Shown one piece after another: positions 1 through 11,836 of a DNA stretch of 64,000 bases. Within the stretch, counting starts at the first letter, position 1. The number at the start of each line of letters is the position of its first letter. The notes below the pieces were generated by a model. It did no database searches, was not told where the DNA came from, and saw only the letters and a list, made by a program, of their open reading frames with translations. Source of the stretch: Sthenelais limicola (Eukaryota > Annelida > Polychaeta > Phyllodocida > Sigalionidae); contig OW804099.1 of assembly GCA_942159475.1 (NCBI GenBank), positions 14,700,999 through 14,764,998 on the forward strand. Direction: 5' to 3'. Position numbers and translations under genes: made by a program.

Positions 1-693
1 GTTGCTCTACTCAGGGTTAGACTGGGGCTATAAGGTGAACCATAGTGACAGGGTTCATACACATGTAGTCATCATAGGTCATACACATAGGTTAGTCAGT
101 TAGACACTGGACAGACTGTGAGTTGTTCTACTCAGGGTTAGACTGGGGCTATAAGGTGAACCATAGTGACAGGGTTCATACACATGTAGTCATCATAGGT
201 CATACACATAGGTTAGTCAGTTAGACACTGGACAGACTGTGAGTTGTTCTACTCAGGGTTAGACTGGGGCTATAAGGTGAACCATAGTGACAGGGTTCAT
301 ACACATGTAGTCATCATAGATCATACACATAGGTTAGTCAGTTAGACACTGGACAGACTGTGAGGTGCTCTACTCAGGTTTAGACTGGGGCTATAAGGTG
401 AACCATAGTGACAGGGTTCATACACATGTAGTTATCATAGGTCATACACATAGGTTAGTCAGTTAGACACTGGACAGACTGTGAGTTGTTCTACTCAGGG
501 TTAGACTGGGGCTATAAGGTGAACCATAGTGACAGGGTTCATACACATGTAGTCATCATAGGTCATACACATAGGTTAGTCAGTTAGACACTGGACAGAC
601 TGTGAGTTGTTCTACTCAGGGTTAGACTGGGGCTATAAGGTGAACCATAGTGACAGGGTTCATACACATGTAGTCATCATAGGTCATACACAT
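1..693. repeat. 121-bp minisatellite array, left part
   Basis: About six near-identical copies of a unit of roughly 121 bp start near positions 1, 122, 243, 364, 485 and 606. Copies differ only by scattered substitutions, for example gttgctc versus gttgttc. The array is interrupted at 693/694 by an inverted-repeat element and resumes at 2608. No coding potential is seen. Confidence 0.95.
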
Positions 694-2607
694 CCCGACG
701 GGCAAATGAACGCGATTCTACGCGATTTTTAATGCGCAATCATTTCGCCATAGTTCTGTGATGAGTGTGGACGCTTTTCACACAATAATTATTGCGCAAT
801 GATAACGTGATGGTCGCGCTAAGGATATAACGCAATATTGGTGCAAAAATCAGCAAATTATTATAGCATTTGAGCATGATGTTTTATGTACAATTTTCAC
901 CTTATTTTTTTGCTTTTATTGGTAGAATAATATCATTCGGAATTACTCATACTTAATTCTACATGGTACAACATCAATTATTTAATGATTTCCATCTGGT
1001 AAGACAGCCGCATTGCTGGGAAGAGCTATTCCTGATTTACTTAAAAACCTGGGTCCCAGTCTACCCTAAAGAAGTATGCAATGATGAGAGGTATTTTGAT
1101 AAAAACATTTTTCCACATCAAACAACTATATTAAACAAATAAACTATTGAGGTATGTCACTTATAAGATAGCTATGTACATGATGTGGAATATCTATAGT
1201 GTATAAATCTATGCCTCAAAGGTGTATTGGCTGCACTTTCATTGTAAAAGAAATTGTAAATGCACCCCAGTTACAAGTTGCGCCACCTGCTGACAATGAA
1301 ATAACAACGCGATTTTTAATGCGCATTATATGCGCAATTTAGAACGCACCATATTTTGAACATCTAGTCATTGAATTTTATATGAAAGAACAGGGTGGAA
1401 TTATTCATCTTTGTTAAATATATGAGTAATTCTCCCAAACGGGCAGCATTTGATTTCAGAAGGCCATTTTTTTTAGAAAAAAAATAAATTCGTTGAATCT
1501 CTACAACCTATGGTGTACATATAGCAGGGAATATCAGCATGATGCAGGTCAAGTTTGAGAAGGCTGGGGCCAATATTTCGATTCCTACACCTATGATTCA
1601 GATACCTATATTTACCCTATTATTTTGCCTTATTTCGGCCTCACTATGCCCGATTTATCAAATGATTTAGAGTAAAAATGAGATATATTACTCACTAATT
1701 CGTCTAGCAATATTAAATGACAAAATAACAGCTAGGAAATCAATGATGGCCACCGACATAGAACCTGGTCATTCCAAATACAGGTTGTAGAGACCCTAAG
1801 CTGGAAAATCAAATGATGCCCGATTGGAATTACTCATATATATACTTGCCGCGTAACGTTCGTAGAGGGAGAACTATTTAAAATAGAAAGTTATGCTATA
1901 CACCAAACGAACCGCAAGAGTGTCGGCATTGCGGTGCATTTTGAATCATTCAAATCGGATGGGAATTGGTGAGACAATTGCTCTGATAAATGCATCTTTA
2001 TTTTGAAAAATATTTGTAAATAATACTCGCCATGCAAAGTTTGTGGATAAGAACCTATTTCAGCTAGACATATATATAATGCATCAATCAAATCACAAAA
2101 TGGGGAAGGGTAAGTGCAGATTCGAAATGTATGGGGGTTTCTTTGACTTGGTGTCAGAGAGTGAGTATGAGTGTCAGAGAATGTAGTGTCAGATGTGCGA
2201 CAGTGAGTGTGAATGCTAGGTGAGTAAGCAGTGCCAGGTGCTGTTGTGGCTGCATTGTAATGAGTATTTAGGCGCGATTTTGAATGCGCATATATGCGTG
2301 ATTGATATCACACCCATAGGCCTGTTATTGACTTTTGAAGAAAACATTATTTGCAGATAAAATTGGTTGAGTAACACATTTTTACTATGAACATAAATGA
2401 ATAGGAATAAGAACTTGATCCAACACAAGTGTAAGACCACCAACAACATGAGAGGAAATAGACGCAACGGATTTCACATAATGATGGCTAATGGTATTTC
2501 CATTTCAATGTGATTCAAAGCTATAAGTATCACACTTCACTTGTTTGCAGCCAATCACAAAATGATTGCAGTGCTATCACATTCAATTGCACTCAGTGCC
2601 CGTCGGG
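694..2607. mobile_element. Inverted-repeat DNA element, CCCGACGGGCA termini
   Basis: The element begins CCCGACGGGCA and ends TGCCCGTCGGG, an exact inverted repeat. It sits inside the 121-bp minisatellite and splits one unit, with AT on both sides (692-693 and 2608-2609) as the likely 2-bp target duplication. Inside, the motif cgcgattttTaatgcgca recurs in variants near 709, 1307 and 2271, with further gcgc-containing palindromes near 791. No transposase ORF is visible, so it looks non-autonomous. I cannot assign a superfamily. Confidence 0.8.
1421..1840. mobile_element. Nested MITE-like element
   Basis: Inside the larger inverted-repeat element, this segment starts tatgagtaattctcccaaac and ends with an imperfect inverted copy of about 35 bp. 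Part of it recurs in inverted orientation at about 21525-21790 inside another DNA element, including the stretch around tcaaatgctccccg and the run of about 18 T. It is therefore a dispersed family. No coding sequence is seen. Confidence 0.6.
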
Positions 2608-2790
2608 ATAGGTTAGTCAGTTAGACACTGGACAGACTGTGAGTTGCTCTACTAGACTGGGGCTATAAGGTGAACCATAGTGACAGGGTTCATACACATG
2701 TAGTCATCATAGGTCATACACATAGGTTAGTCAGTTAGACACTGGACAGGTTGTGAGTTGCTCTACTAGACTGGGGCTATAAGGTGAACT
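2608..2790. repeat. 121-bp minisatellite array, right part
   Basis: The same minisatellite continues after the inverted-repeat element. It resumes exactly where the left array stopped (ataggttagtcag), and the copies here carry a short deletion in ctctactagactgg. The array fades out near 2790 into unique sequence. The stretch 2790-3338 is AT-rich and shows nothing else recognisable. Confidence 0.9.
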
Positions 2791-3338
2791 AAAGTGATGA
2801 TGAGTTTCTCTACTAACTACCTTAAGTTAACTACATACATGCACCAAACCTTGATATTGTGCATAATTATTAGTTGTGCTTAATATTTTGAACAATGCCA
2901 CCCAAAGATCCAGAAATCATCTTTACGCAATGAAACTCACTCTGTGCTTCATGCTCATTGTTGATTTTTCTGGGAAGACTACTATCTAGTCTATTAAACA
3001 TAGAAATAATATTGTGATTACAATGAAAAATATGTTCTGAAAATTCCTATTTGCTAAGGTCATAAATAATGAATGGGATTCTTTGCTGAGGGCATATATT
3101 AAATAGTGAATGGAACTTTCGGCTAAGAGCATAACACATATTTGCTAAATAGTTTCTATATCTACTGAGACTGAGAATAACATAGTCAATGAATTAAAGC
3201 TTGAGTCCAAGGTTTACCACAGTTTATATCACAAAATGATGATAAATAAATTTACATAAATCATTTTAGAAAAGTAATGATAACTAACTGCACAAACCCA
3301 CAAACCATTAATTAGCACTCTGGAACTGACAGAGCACA

Positions 3339-3911
3339 TTGTCTGGGCAATTTATAGCCCACTGGAAACTGATGGACCATTCAATGGATGCAATGGTAAA
3401 GATTGGCATAAAGGACTCCAATCTAAACATATATGTGAAGCTATTACAGAAGATACATCCTTTCCCCACACAACTGCTCTTTGACAAAGTTAAATATTCC
3501 TCAGTAGAACATGCCTATTGTGCTTTGAAAGCAATTGATGCTGGACGACCGGACATTGCCGAAGACATCAGGCTGACTCCATCGCCATATGTTGTCAAGG
3601 AACAATGTAGAAAGAATATCACTCCCTCCTTTGCTTGGAAAACAAAAGAGAGGAAAGTTCTGGAGGAGCTTATTAGATCCAAATTTGAGCAAAATGAAAT
3701 ACTAAAGAAAAAGCTACTTAATTTAGAAGCAACAAAATTCTATGAAATGACCAGTAACCGGAAATGGGCAACTGGGGTTTGTCTTCCACCAGTAGTAAAC
3801 AAAGCCGGGGAAAGATCAGTGCTAAACTCGAGTGATCTACATGGCCAAAACATCTGTGGCAAAATCATAGGAAAGATCAAAAAGGAGCTGGGGAAAACAA
3901 ACAGAAAATAA
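3339..3911 (+). CDS. NADAR/YbiA-like domain ORF
   Basis: The frame is open from just after a TGA at 3327. The first ATG is at 3372; the 3339 start would be TTG. The protein resembles the NADAR (YbiA, DUF1768) family: SSVEHAYCALKA matches the S-x-EH-Y-Q core with its acidic residue, IAEDIR and the KFEQNEILKKKLL block follow in family order, then FYE, a W-A-T-G stretch, and a GQNICGKIIGKI C-terminus like the family's G-N-LG end. Bacterial YbiA acts on phosphorylated ribosyl-pyrimidine intermediates; NADAR is a predicted N-glycosidase fold. The ORF lies about 1 kb upstream of a LINE ORF2 on the same strand, so it may be the LINE's ORF1. A captured host gene remnant is also possible. No intron is visible. 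Confidence 0.6.
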   Translation: MSGQFIAHWKLMDHSMDAMVKIGIKDSNLNIYVKLLQKIHPFPTQLLFDKVKYSSVEHAYCALKAIDAGRPDIAEDIRLTPSPYVVKEQCRKNITPSFAWKTKERKVLEELIRSKFEQNEILKKKLLNLEATKFYEMTSNRKWATGVCLPPVVNKAGERSVLNSSDLHGQNICGKIIGKIKKELGKTNRK

Positions 3912-4913
3912 TTTTCCCAGCATAGGAACTTCGGACTTTGCAACCTATACTTTGTGTCTTGTGCGTGGTCTGCTGTGAGGTCTGGTATGAACTATACAAA
4001 CTATACTTATTATCACCATGCCATACCATATTGTCACTGTACTTTTGATAACCACCAGTCACAGCTCTGCCCAAGAAATATACAATCAACACGACCAATG
4101 GGGCAACAACACCATGGACAAACAGGTTGGTACATAGGTACCATCCCCAAAATAAGTCAGTAACTTACCACCTTACAAATGAACTCAAACAATTTTGGGC
4201 CAAAGAAATAGCTAAGAGAGTGACCAAGAACTTTACAATTAGAAATAAGTAGGTATTTTAAATGAGTAAAAATGGTATGGGTTGTGAGTGGGTTTCGCTC
4301 TCATGAGACCTGATCACACGCGAAAGCAACTTAACACTAGTGCTAGAGCAAAGGTGGGTCTCATGGTAGTGACAAGACACTTTAACATTCTAACATTTAT
4401 CTCTGAATGTATTCCAGAGAATTAATGCAACCAATATCACCATTGCTTTAATCGAATATGTACCAACAATACCTATCTATCTATCAAATTATATCTCACC
4501 ATTGATACCAAGATTACCTTTGACTTAGCTAAAATGTATATTATTCAGTGTAACCAATTGAATTGTTTGATTAACCACTTGTTTTACTTCTCCATTCTAG
4601 TCCTATACTAGAAATGTCAGATGCATGGGAGGGTGCTGCCATCACCCCCAGGGACTAACGATGACTTTGAACTTATACTTAACAGTATACAATGTTTTGC
4701 ACTATCTCTCCCGTGCTATTAAATCGATATTAAATCGATAAACCTAATCTGTATATATAAAAAACAAACACTGCTATACCCTTTACTCAAGACAAACATT
4801 GGTGCTATAACTCGGTGCTTGAGCATTCTCAGATCTGTACAAATCACAACTAGTCAATATCTGAAGAATTTACCCGCTGCGTTATCTTGCCAAACAAAGC
4901 CATTTATGGCATA
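3912..4913 (+). other. Spacer between NADAR ORF and LINE ORF2
   Basis: This kilobase carries no convincing ORF. It may be the decayed inter-ORF region or 5' region of the LINE that starts coding at 4914. Short direct duplications such as ttaaatcgata near 4718-4735 are the only local structure noted. Confidence 0.4.
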
Positions 4914-5016
4914 ATGGGGGTGGAAAAGGATTACAATAAGCGATTGTCAAACCTAGATGGTCTCAAGACCCTAAAGGGTACAAATTTTGTAGCTTGGAAT
5001 GTAAGGAGCTTACAAT
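4914..5016 (+). CDS. LINE ORF2, N-terminal part (endonuclease start)
   Basis: ATG at 4914 opens 34 codons plus one base, ending with FVAWNVRSLQ. The N-V-R-S-L stretch is the first conserved block of the APE-type endonuclease of L2/CR1/Jockey elements, with the Asn that helps bind metal. The frame is cut by an inserted minus-strand LINE after the caat at 5013-5016. The matching second part starts at 7649 in the same phase. Together the two parts make about 985 residues. Confidence 0.85.
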
Positions 5017-7643
5017 TTTTTTTTTAAAGAAATTTTATTGAGCTGATTTCAATGTTTTACAGAGATAATCTCACAGACTCAAGGGAAAAATGCTAACTTT
5101 CAATGATACAGTATAATTTTATAATAATTTAAATTTTAACATTTATATAGCAACTTGAACCGACATAGATTACATAGAGTGGTCAGGTTCAGAAACATTT
5201 TGGAGTTATGTGCTCCTGGATCAGAGTATGTACAGTACAAAATTTTGTTTTTTGTTTTTTCCATTAGGCACCTCACGTCAGTGCAAGATTATCAGACAAT
5301 ATCTTTGTACAGTATACGATTAATAAAAGCAACAAGGTTACAGAGATCTTGACAATTCAGCATTGATTTTTTGTGTCGGGGTACATTGGCTTTCTTATCT
5401 CGACCTGGTTGTTCTAATACCAGTTATCATTCTTCCTCAGATACATCTTTAAACTCGCCCAGTTACCATTTCTAAGTCTAGAGTCAAGTTTATTCCAGAT
5501 GAGAGGTCCCTGGTAGTGTGGACTTTTCTTAAATTTTCTTAAATTTTTCATTCATTGGTTTTTTTAGTTTCAGAACATAACCAGCTTGAAGTCTGGTTTC
5601 TTTAACAGTCTCCCTTTTGTCCACCAGGTGTTCCCTCATACTTGACATTATTCTCAGCAATGATATTTTGCTGCGTTTATCTAGTCTCTCTATATTACAA
5701 ATTGAGCTGAGCTCTTCAGTACTACGAACATCGTGAGGGTAGATCATTCGAACTGCCCTATTTAAGATATGTTGCATTTTTGCTTTTGTTTTTCCGTGGG
5801 CCATTCCCAGCAAAAATAGACCGTACTGGAGGAGGGATAGCACATGTGTTTTCACAATTAATTTCGACATGTTTGTTGTAAGGTATTTCCTGATTCTAAA
5901 CAGCTGAATCAGCTTGAACATAGCAGAGTTTTTGATTCTAGTAAAGTGATCATCAAAAGTTAGATGTTCGTCAACTCTATAACCAAGATAATTTACTGTT
6001 TTTTTACCTGGAATTTGTTGGCCATTGATCGTGATCTTTAGCAAATTCGATTTTTTTATCCTTTTTAGTCTGCTTTTTGTACCAATAAATTGCGTTAAGC
6101 ACTTTTTTGCGTTGAGCTTAAGCAGATTGTCACACATCCAACTGTTCACCTTACAAGCAGCTACCTGAGTGTATTCAGCACATTTGTTGTGGTCATTGCC
6201 TGTAACACTAATCGCCGTGTCATCGGCATACAAGGTAATACATACAGGGTAATCAGGGTTAGGATTTATAGTCAGGCAATTCGGCAGATCGTTAATAAAT
6301 ATCAGAAACAAAATTGGACCTAGGTGGCTTCCTTGAGGAACGCCCCTATTAATCAGTATCGACGAAGAGGTTATGTTGTTAATAGTTGTTTTTTGTCTCC
6401 GGTTTGATAAATAATTCATAATCATTCTCCTTAAAAAGGGATTGATTCTGTAATATTCCAATTTTTGTTCAAGGATATGATGGTTTAGGCAATTAAATGC
6501 CTTGGCTATATCGAAATAGGAGGCCATGGATATTTTACCTTCGTTTATACCATTAAGAATGGGTGTGAGAAATTCGAACAGACTAGTGTCAGTTGAATGG
6601 TTCTGCCTGAACCCTCCTTGCCTATTGGAGAAGAGATTATTCCTCTCCATGTGGTCAGTAAGGGGGACACATAATAATTTTTCCAGTAGTTTGGACATAA
6701 CCGGCACTAAGGCAATGGGCCTTAAATTATTAAACAGGCGTAGATTACCACCTTTTGGTATCGGTTTGATTATGTACTCCTTCCATTCGCAGGGCATTAT
6801 GCAAGTTCTTATACATGATTTCATTAAAATGGTTACCTGCGGGACAAGTTTTAACAGAAAAAGCTTTAGAGCCTTAGAGTTGATCCACTCAAATCCACTA
6901 CTTTTCGTAATGTCGATACCTTCGATAAAATGACCCACCATAGCTTCTGTTACTAAGGTATTGGTACTGCAATGAGTCGATATTTCAGGATGGAGATAAT
7001 TTCTAAAATTCGTTCCGACAGGGTCAGTGGCATTACCTAAATTACCAAAATAATTATTCAGGAGATTACAGGCTTCAATATCCTTCACTTCTCTTCCCTC
7101 ATAACTAAAGCTAGATGGTAACGGTTTATCACCTTTGCCTATCAGAGTGTTAATCTTCCTCCAAAATCTTTTGCTATTGTTATCACATTGTTTCAATTGA
7201 GCTCTAATTTCTTCCTTTTTTTTCCTTTCTATTCTATGACTTATGGTTTTCCTTAGATCTACTGCTTGTTTAAAAATAGCATTCGATCCAGTCGACTTAG
7301 CACTTTTGAAAAGTCTGTCCCTTTCTTTTATCAGTCGTACCAGATCATGTCCTAACTTAAATTTACCCTTCCGAATAATTTTTGTTTCTTCTATAGGGCA
7401 GTTCTCATCAAGGTATTGTACCATACAAGACTTTAAGTTACTCCAGATCGATTCAGAATTATTATTCTGATTACCAAAGCATAGGATATTATCAGTATAT
7501 GGTTGGAGGAAATGCAATAGATGATCTTCATTCAATTTGTGATATTTTCGACCTCTTCTTGTTTCGATTGAGATAGGCTCTTTACATTTTTTGAGCTGAA
7601 CATAGGTGCATAGATGATCAGAGATGTTATACTCAATCACTCC
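5017..7643 (-). mobile_element. 5'-truncated LINE inserted in the plus-strand LINE
   Basis: On the minus strand this element enters at 7643 inside its endonuclease domain and ends at 5017 in a run of A preceded by AATAAA. The 5' truncation, A-tail and 5-bp target duplication (acaat) are the marks of target-primed reverse transcription. The 3' UTR is about 5017-5528. Confidence 0.88.
5529..7643 (-). CDS. LINE ORF2 fragment: reverse transcriptase
   Basis: About 705 codons are open. They begin with the last endonuclease block (NISDH), so nearly the whole nuclease is missing. The reverse transcriptase is complete: ASYFDIAKAFNCLNHH, GVPQGSHLGPILF and the catalytic YADD, then the thumb and a C-terminal region ending KKI-stop. 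It resembles the plus-strand LINE in style but is clearly a different lineage (different residues at nearly all variable sites). With no 5' end and no endonuclease it cannot move by itself. The open frame suggests a fairly recent insertion. Confidence 0.88.
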   Translation of the reverse strand, partial: GVIEYNISDHLCTYVQLKKCKEPISIETRRGRKYHKLNEDHLLHFLQPYTDNILCFGNQNNNSESIWSNLKSCMVQYLDENCPIEETKIIRKGKFKLGHDLVRLIKERDRLFKSAKSTGSNAIFKQAVDLRKTISHRIERKKKEEIRAQLKQCDNNSKRFWRKINTLIGKGDKPLPSSFSYEGREVKDIEACNLLNNYFGNLGNATDPVGTNFRNYLHPEISTHCSTNTLVTEAMVGHFIEGIDITKSSGFEWINSKALKLFLLKLVPQVTILMKSCIRTCIMPCEWKEYIIKPIPKGGNLRLFNNLRPIALVPVMSKLLEKLLCVPLTDHMERNNLFSNRQGGFRQNHSTDTSLFEFLTPILNGINEGKISMASYFDIAKAFNCLNHHILEQKLEYYRINPFLRRMIMNYLSNRRQKTTINNITSSSILINRGVPQGSHLGPILFLIFINDLPNCLTINPNPDYPVCITLYADDTAISVTGNDHNKCAEYTQVAACKVNSWMCDNLLKLNAKKCLTQFIGTKSRLKRIKKSNLLKITINGQQIPGKKTVNYLGYRVDEHLTFDDHFTRIKNSAMFKLIQLFRIRKYLTTNMSKLIVKTHVLSLLQYGLFLLGMAHGKTKAKMQHILNRAVRMIYPHDVRSTEELSSICNIERLDKRSKISLLRIMSSMREHLVDKRETVKETRLQAGYVLKLKKPMNEKFKKI

Positions 7644-7648
7644 ACAAT

Positions 7649-10503
7649 CAAACTTTGATCAGATCCAAATTATGCTATTGAATGAATCAGTTGATTTTCT
7701 GTGTCTCTCAGAAACTTGGTTAAATGACAAAATCCATGACACTCAAATTGAATTGACAAATTATAACCTCTTTCGACTCGATAGAAAAAAGAAAAAGAGA
7801 GGCGGTGGACTATGTATTTATGCTCATGACAATCAAAATTCAGATCCAGATAAGTATCAACATTTGAATACCTCAAATGAAGATATTGAGCTTCAGATAA
7901 TACAGATTGCAAATAAATTTTCAAAAGAAATAATACTAATAAATATATACCGCCCACCTAGTGGAGTTTTGCAAAATTTTATTGAATATATAGACAACAC
8001 ATTGAATAAATTACCAAACGAAAAGGAGCTTATAATTCTAGGTGACTTTAATATCGATATGAAGACCATAAATACAGCCAAGTCCTCACTATCCTCAAAC
8101 TACAGAGAAATGTTGGGTAAATTTCAACTAACCCAACATATAAAAGAACCAACCAGATCCACACTCAAATCAAGCACAATAATAGACCATATTTACTCAA
8201 ATTCTAGCATAATTGGAACAAGTGGGATAATAGAAATTAATATCTCCGATCATTTCCCAGTTTTTGCCATCAGAAAGAAAATCAGAAACCAAAACAACCA
8301 CAAAACTTTTTGGGCCAGAAATAAATCATGCCTAGATCAGAAAATACTAAACGAAATTTTGGTAGATTCTAACTGGGACACTTTCTTTGCTCAGAATAAT
8401 GTGTATGAGTGCTGGAAGATTTTATATGAAAGAATTGAATTTTACCTAAACCGTATGTGCCCAATTAAAAAATTTAAATCAGTGAAACAGAAACCAAAAT
8501 GGGCCGATGAAGATTTGATTGCTATGATGAATGAGAGAGATAAACTGTTTAATAAGGCTAGAAGAGGAGACAATAAGGATGTTCTGGCCCAAGCAAAAAT
8601 TATTAGAAACGAAGTCAACTACAGATGTAAAATGGCTAAAGCAAAATTTATACGAGAACAATTACAAATATATGAACCAAATCCCCAAAAGTTCTGGGAT
8701 ATAATAAAACCTATAATGAGCCCAGAAAAAACAACTACAACAAAAGCGATAAATTTGGTCAAAGAAGGCCAGAACATCCAACCAGCTCAAGTAGCCACTG
8801 AGTTTAACTCTTTTTTTCTAAATGTTGGTCCGGCCCTGGCAGGCAAAATCATAAATCCAAGCATTGATGATCTAAGTGAGAATAACATGACAGATAAGCA
8901 AATTTTCTCACAAATCAATGATTCACTTAAAAATGTTAACTTCATATTCTCAGAGGTAACTCCAAAGAATATTAAGAAAGTTATATCAGGTTTCAAGAAT
9001 AATAAAAGCTCTGGTTTTGAAAATATGCCAACAGCTATTCTAAAATCATGTCTCATTCTAAAATCATGCCTCATGTCTAAAGCCCTAGCACCACAAATGT
9101 GTCATATTGTTAACCTCTCTTTAAATCAGGGTGATATCCCAGAAATTTTTAAAAGATCAAAAGTAACCCCCCTATACAAAGGGGGACCCAAATCAGAATC
9201 AACAAATTATAGACCAGTTTCATGTATAAACCTGGTAGGGAAAATAATAGAAAAAATTGTCCAAAAACAACTTCCAGCCTACTTTGAAGACAATAATCTT
9301 TTTTATTCAAAACAATATGGCTTTAGAAAAGAGAGATCAGTACAACAAGCTCATGTAGATTTTATAAACGAGGTATACCATCATTTAAATAAGAGGGACA
9401 AAAATGGCACAGTTTTCCTTGATTTTAAAAAGGCTTTCGACACGGTGAACCACAGTCGACTGCTGATAAAGCTACAGCAATATGGTATCCAAAATAAAGA
9501 GCTGAGCTGGTTTAGAAATTATTTGCAAGACAGGAAACAATTTGTTATGGTCAATAGAACCAAATCAGAAGACGGCCTAATTTCTTATGGTGTACCACAG
9601 GGTACCATACTTGGCCCGGTACTCTTCTCTATCTATATAAATGACCTCAACATGGTGGTAAAAGAATGCGTGGTTCAGCACTATGCTGATGACACTATTT
9701 TATTCTCACGTAATGCGAATATCTCCATAGTACACAGCAATATTCAAAGTGACCTTAATAGAATAGATCTTTGGTGTAGACTGAATAAAATCTCCATCAA
9801 CACCTCAAAAAGCAACATTATGCACTTCACAATTTCGAATAAATTAACGGACGATGAGAATATGGAACCTTTGACTCTGGGAAATACTACTCTTGAAAGG
9901 GTCACAGTATACAAATATTTAGGCCTAATATTAGATAGAAACCTATCTTTCAGAGAACATATCAATAACACTCGAATTAAGGTCCAAAACAAACTGAGAT
10001 TACTATTTAGGGCAAGACACTGCCTCACACAGAAGAGCAAACATGATATTTATAAAATGACAATTCTACCTCACTTTGATTTTGGTGATTATTTGTATGA
10101 TTCTGGTCCAAAGAATATATTAGGTAAGCTCCAATCATTACAGAATTCAGCTCTACATATTATTTTCAATAAAAATAAGAGATCTAATGTAGACCAAGAA
10201 CATCTTGATATGAACCTCCTCCATTTAAACAAAAGAAGGCAAAAAAATATTTTAAACCTCAGCCATTATCTGGCATCAAATGAAAAGAATCTAGACAAAA
10301 GAAATTTGACAACTAGAAGCCACATAAAAGGCCGTAGAAATTTAAAACTAATACAACCAAAATTTACTAAAATATTAAATTCTTTTACCTACAAATCAGT
10401 AAAGTACTGGAATGAACTGGGAATTGGGGCTCAACAAATAGAGGACCGGAAAACTTTCCTTAACTACATCACTGAGAATTTACATAAAATTGAGTTACTT
10501 TAA
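7649..10503 (+). CDS. LINE ORF2, main part: APE endonuclease and reverse transcriptase
   Basis: This is the main part of a LINE polyprotein that nicks target DNA and copies its own RNA in place. The endonuclease retains the SETWL block (catalytic Glu), GDFN (Asp and Asn) and ISDHFPV (Asp-His). The reverse transcriptase follows, with FLDFKKAFDTVNH, GVPQGTILGP and the catalytic YADD. A C-terminal thumb region ends at a TAA. The frame is open throughout, without stops, so the enzyme may be intact apart from the inserted LINE upstream. A duplicated nonapeptide-like stretch near 9049-9075 (two copies of ILKSCL) is a small local duplication. Assignment to the L2/CR1 group rests on motif style and the ttgaa tail. 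Confidence 0.9.
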
Positions 10504-11105
10504 TCAACTTTGTAATAAATTAAGAACAATAATTTTGTAATAACTGCGATCATGCAATGCAGTGCTATGTGTTTTTTTGTGTGTTTTTTTTATTATTTCA
10601 CACTTTATGATTTATGTATTTGTGTTTTATGTTTGAAGGTATATCTTTTGCTTCATAATATCAAATATGTTATGCTTGTGTTTTATATGACTGTATGTTG
10701 CTGTTATGATTATTCATTATGTCATTTGTAGCGACATATGCCAGTTTTGCCCTGCCAGGGAGCGACAAATCTATATCATACCTTTATTATATCTATATAC
10801 ATTATATAACCTATATTCATTTTCAGTTACATTGCCATGACTGTTTCTTTTTATTTCATGTTTACTCAACAATGCTTATATACCATGTCCAAGTAGTTTA
10901 GATATTCTATATAGACATTTGATGTAACAACAAATATATTTAGCGTAGACATTCTGTGTAGTAACAAATAACTTTCTGGCCTTTACAGACATTATCTAAA
11001 AATTATCCACCCCAGTAGTCAAGGACCATGCTGGAAGACCAGGATTTCTTTTCTGAAACATGGCTCCTATTTGTACAACATATTTAGGTACAAATAAAGA
11101 ATATA

Positions 11106-11127
11106 TTGAATTGAATTGAATTGAATT
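11106..11127 (+). repeat. (TTGAA)n LINE 3' end
   Basis: Four to five tandem copies of ttgaa mark the 3' terminus of the plus-strand LINE. Beyond them, 11128-11836 is unique AT-rich sequence with no recognisable gene. Confidence 0.8.
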
Positions 11128-11665
11128 TGCAATCAATCCCCTGTATCAACTTGTGTTGATTGAATGTTGAAAATATCATAATGTCACACACAATAATGTA
11201 TATACATCTCTCATCTCTTGTGTCAAATGTTAACGGTAAATGGCAGTGTTCAATCAAAACAGAAGGAATCATGGAATATTGTTTAAACTTTGGATTTAGA
11301 AAGAACATGTTTGGAGCAATCCAAAAAGCCATTGTCATTAGTTTTTATTTCAGGGACCATTGAAATTTACTACTATTTACTATAGAAGTCAATGAGGAAA
11401 ATGGTTTGCTCCAATTTCTCTTCAGAATATCAAATGATTGAATCATGCGATGTTATTTAAAATCTGCATATACAAATCTGACATTATTATTTCACCCCCC
11501 AAATTAAAAGAAACAGGGATAATTGAAATAAAAAAAAAGTTAAAGAGAATGCTTTTCCCCCATTGTCCTCCATATTGAATGGTAGTATTCTATATATATT
11601 TTATTGCTTTTTGTATTCACCCAACCATGTTCTTTCTCAAGACTATTGCTACTTGTATTTTCCCC

Positions 11666-11830
11666 TGCATTAGTTCCTTGAATTCCTGCCTGCAGCAGTG
11701 CTGATGACTCTGGCATTTACCTTTAAATTATCAAAGTTTGAAAACAATAGTGTTACTACTATTCTTTCCTGCATTAGTTCCTTGAATTTCTGCCTGATGA
11801 TGCTGGCATTAACCTTTAATGTAAACTGGT
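11666..11830. repeat. Imperfect direct repeat, about 102-bp spacing
   Basis: The block cctgcattagttccttgaat recurs at about 11666 and 11768, followed in both by tgcctg and a similar tctggcat/gctggcat stretch. On the minus strand both encode short leucine-poor peptides. They could be decayed copies of a downstream exon of the receptor gene, but no clean splice frame is seen. Confidence 0.5.
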
Positions 11831-11836
11831 CTATGA

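Larger units (their letters stand above)
4914..11127 (+). mobile_element. L2/CR1-like LINE, split by a second LINE
   Basis: The coding sequence runs 4914-5016 and 7649-10503. The 3' UTR is 10504-11105 and the end is a short tandem array of ttgaa (11106-11127), typical of L2/CR1-group 3' ends. A minus-strand LINE fills 5017-7643. The pentamer acaat flanks it (5012-5016 and 7644-7648), a target-site duplication. The reading frame is the same on both sides, so the interruption is the only break seen. The 5' limit is unknown and may include the NADAR ORF. Confidence 0.85.

Noticed and set aside
1..691. CRISPR-like regular repeats
   Set aside because: Units are tandem copies with no unique spacers, and the context is eukaryotic.
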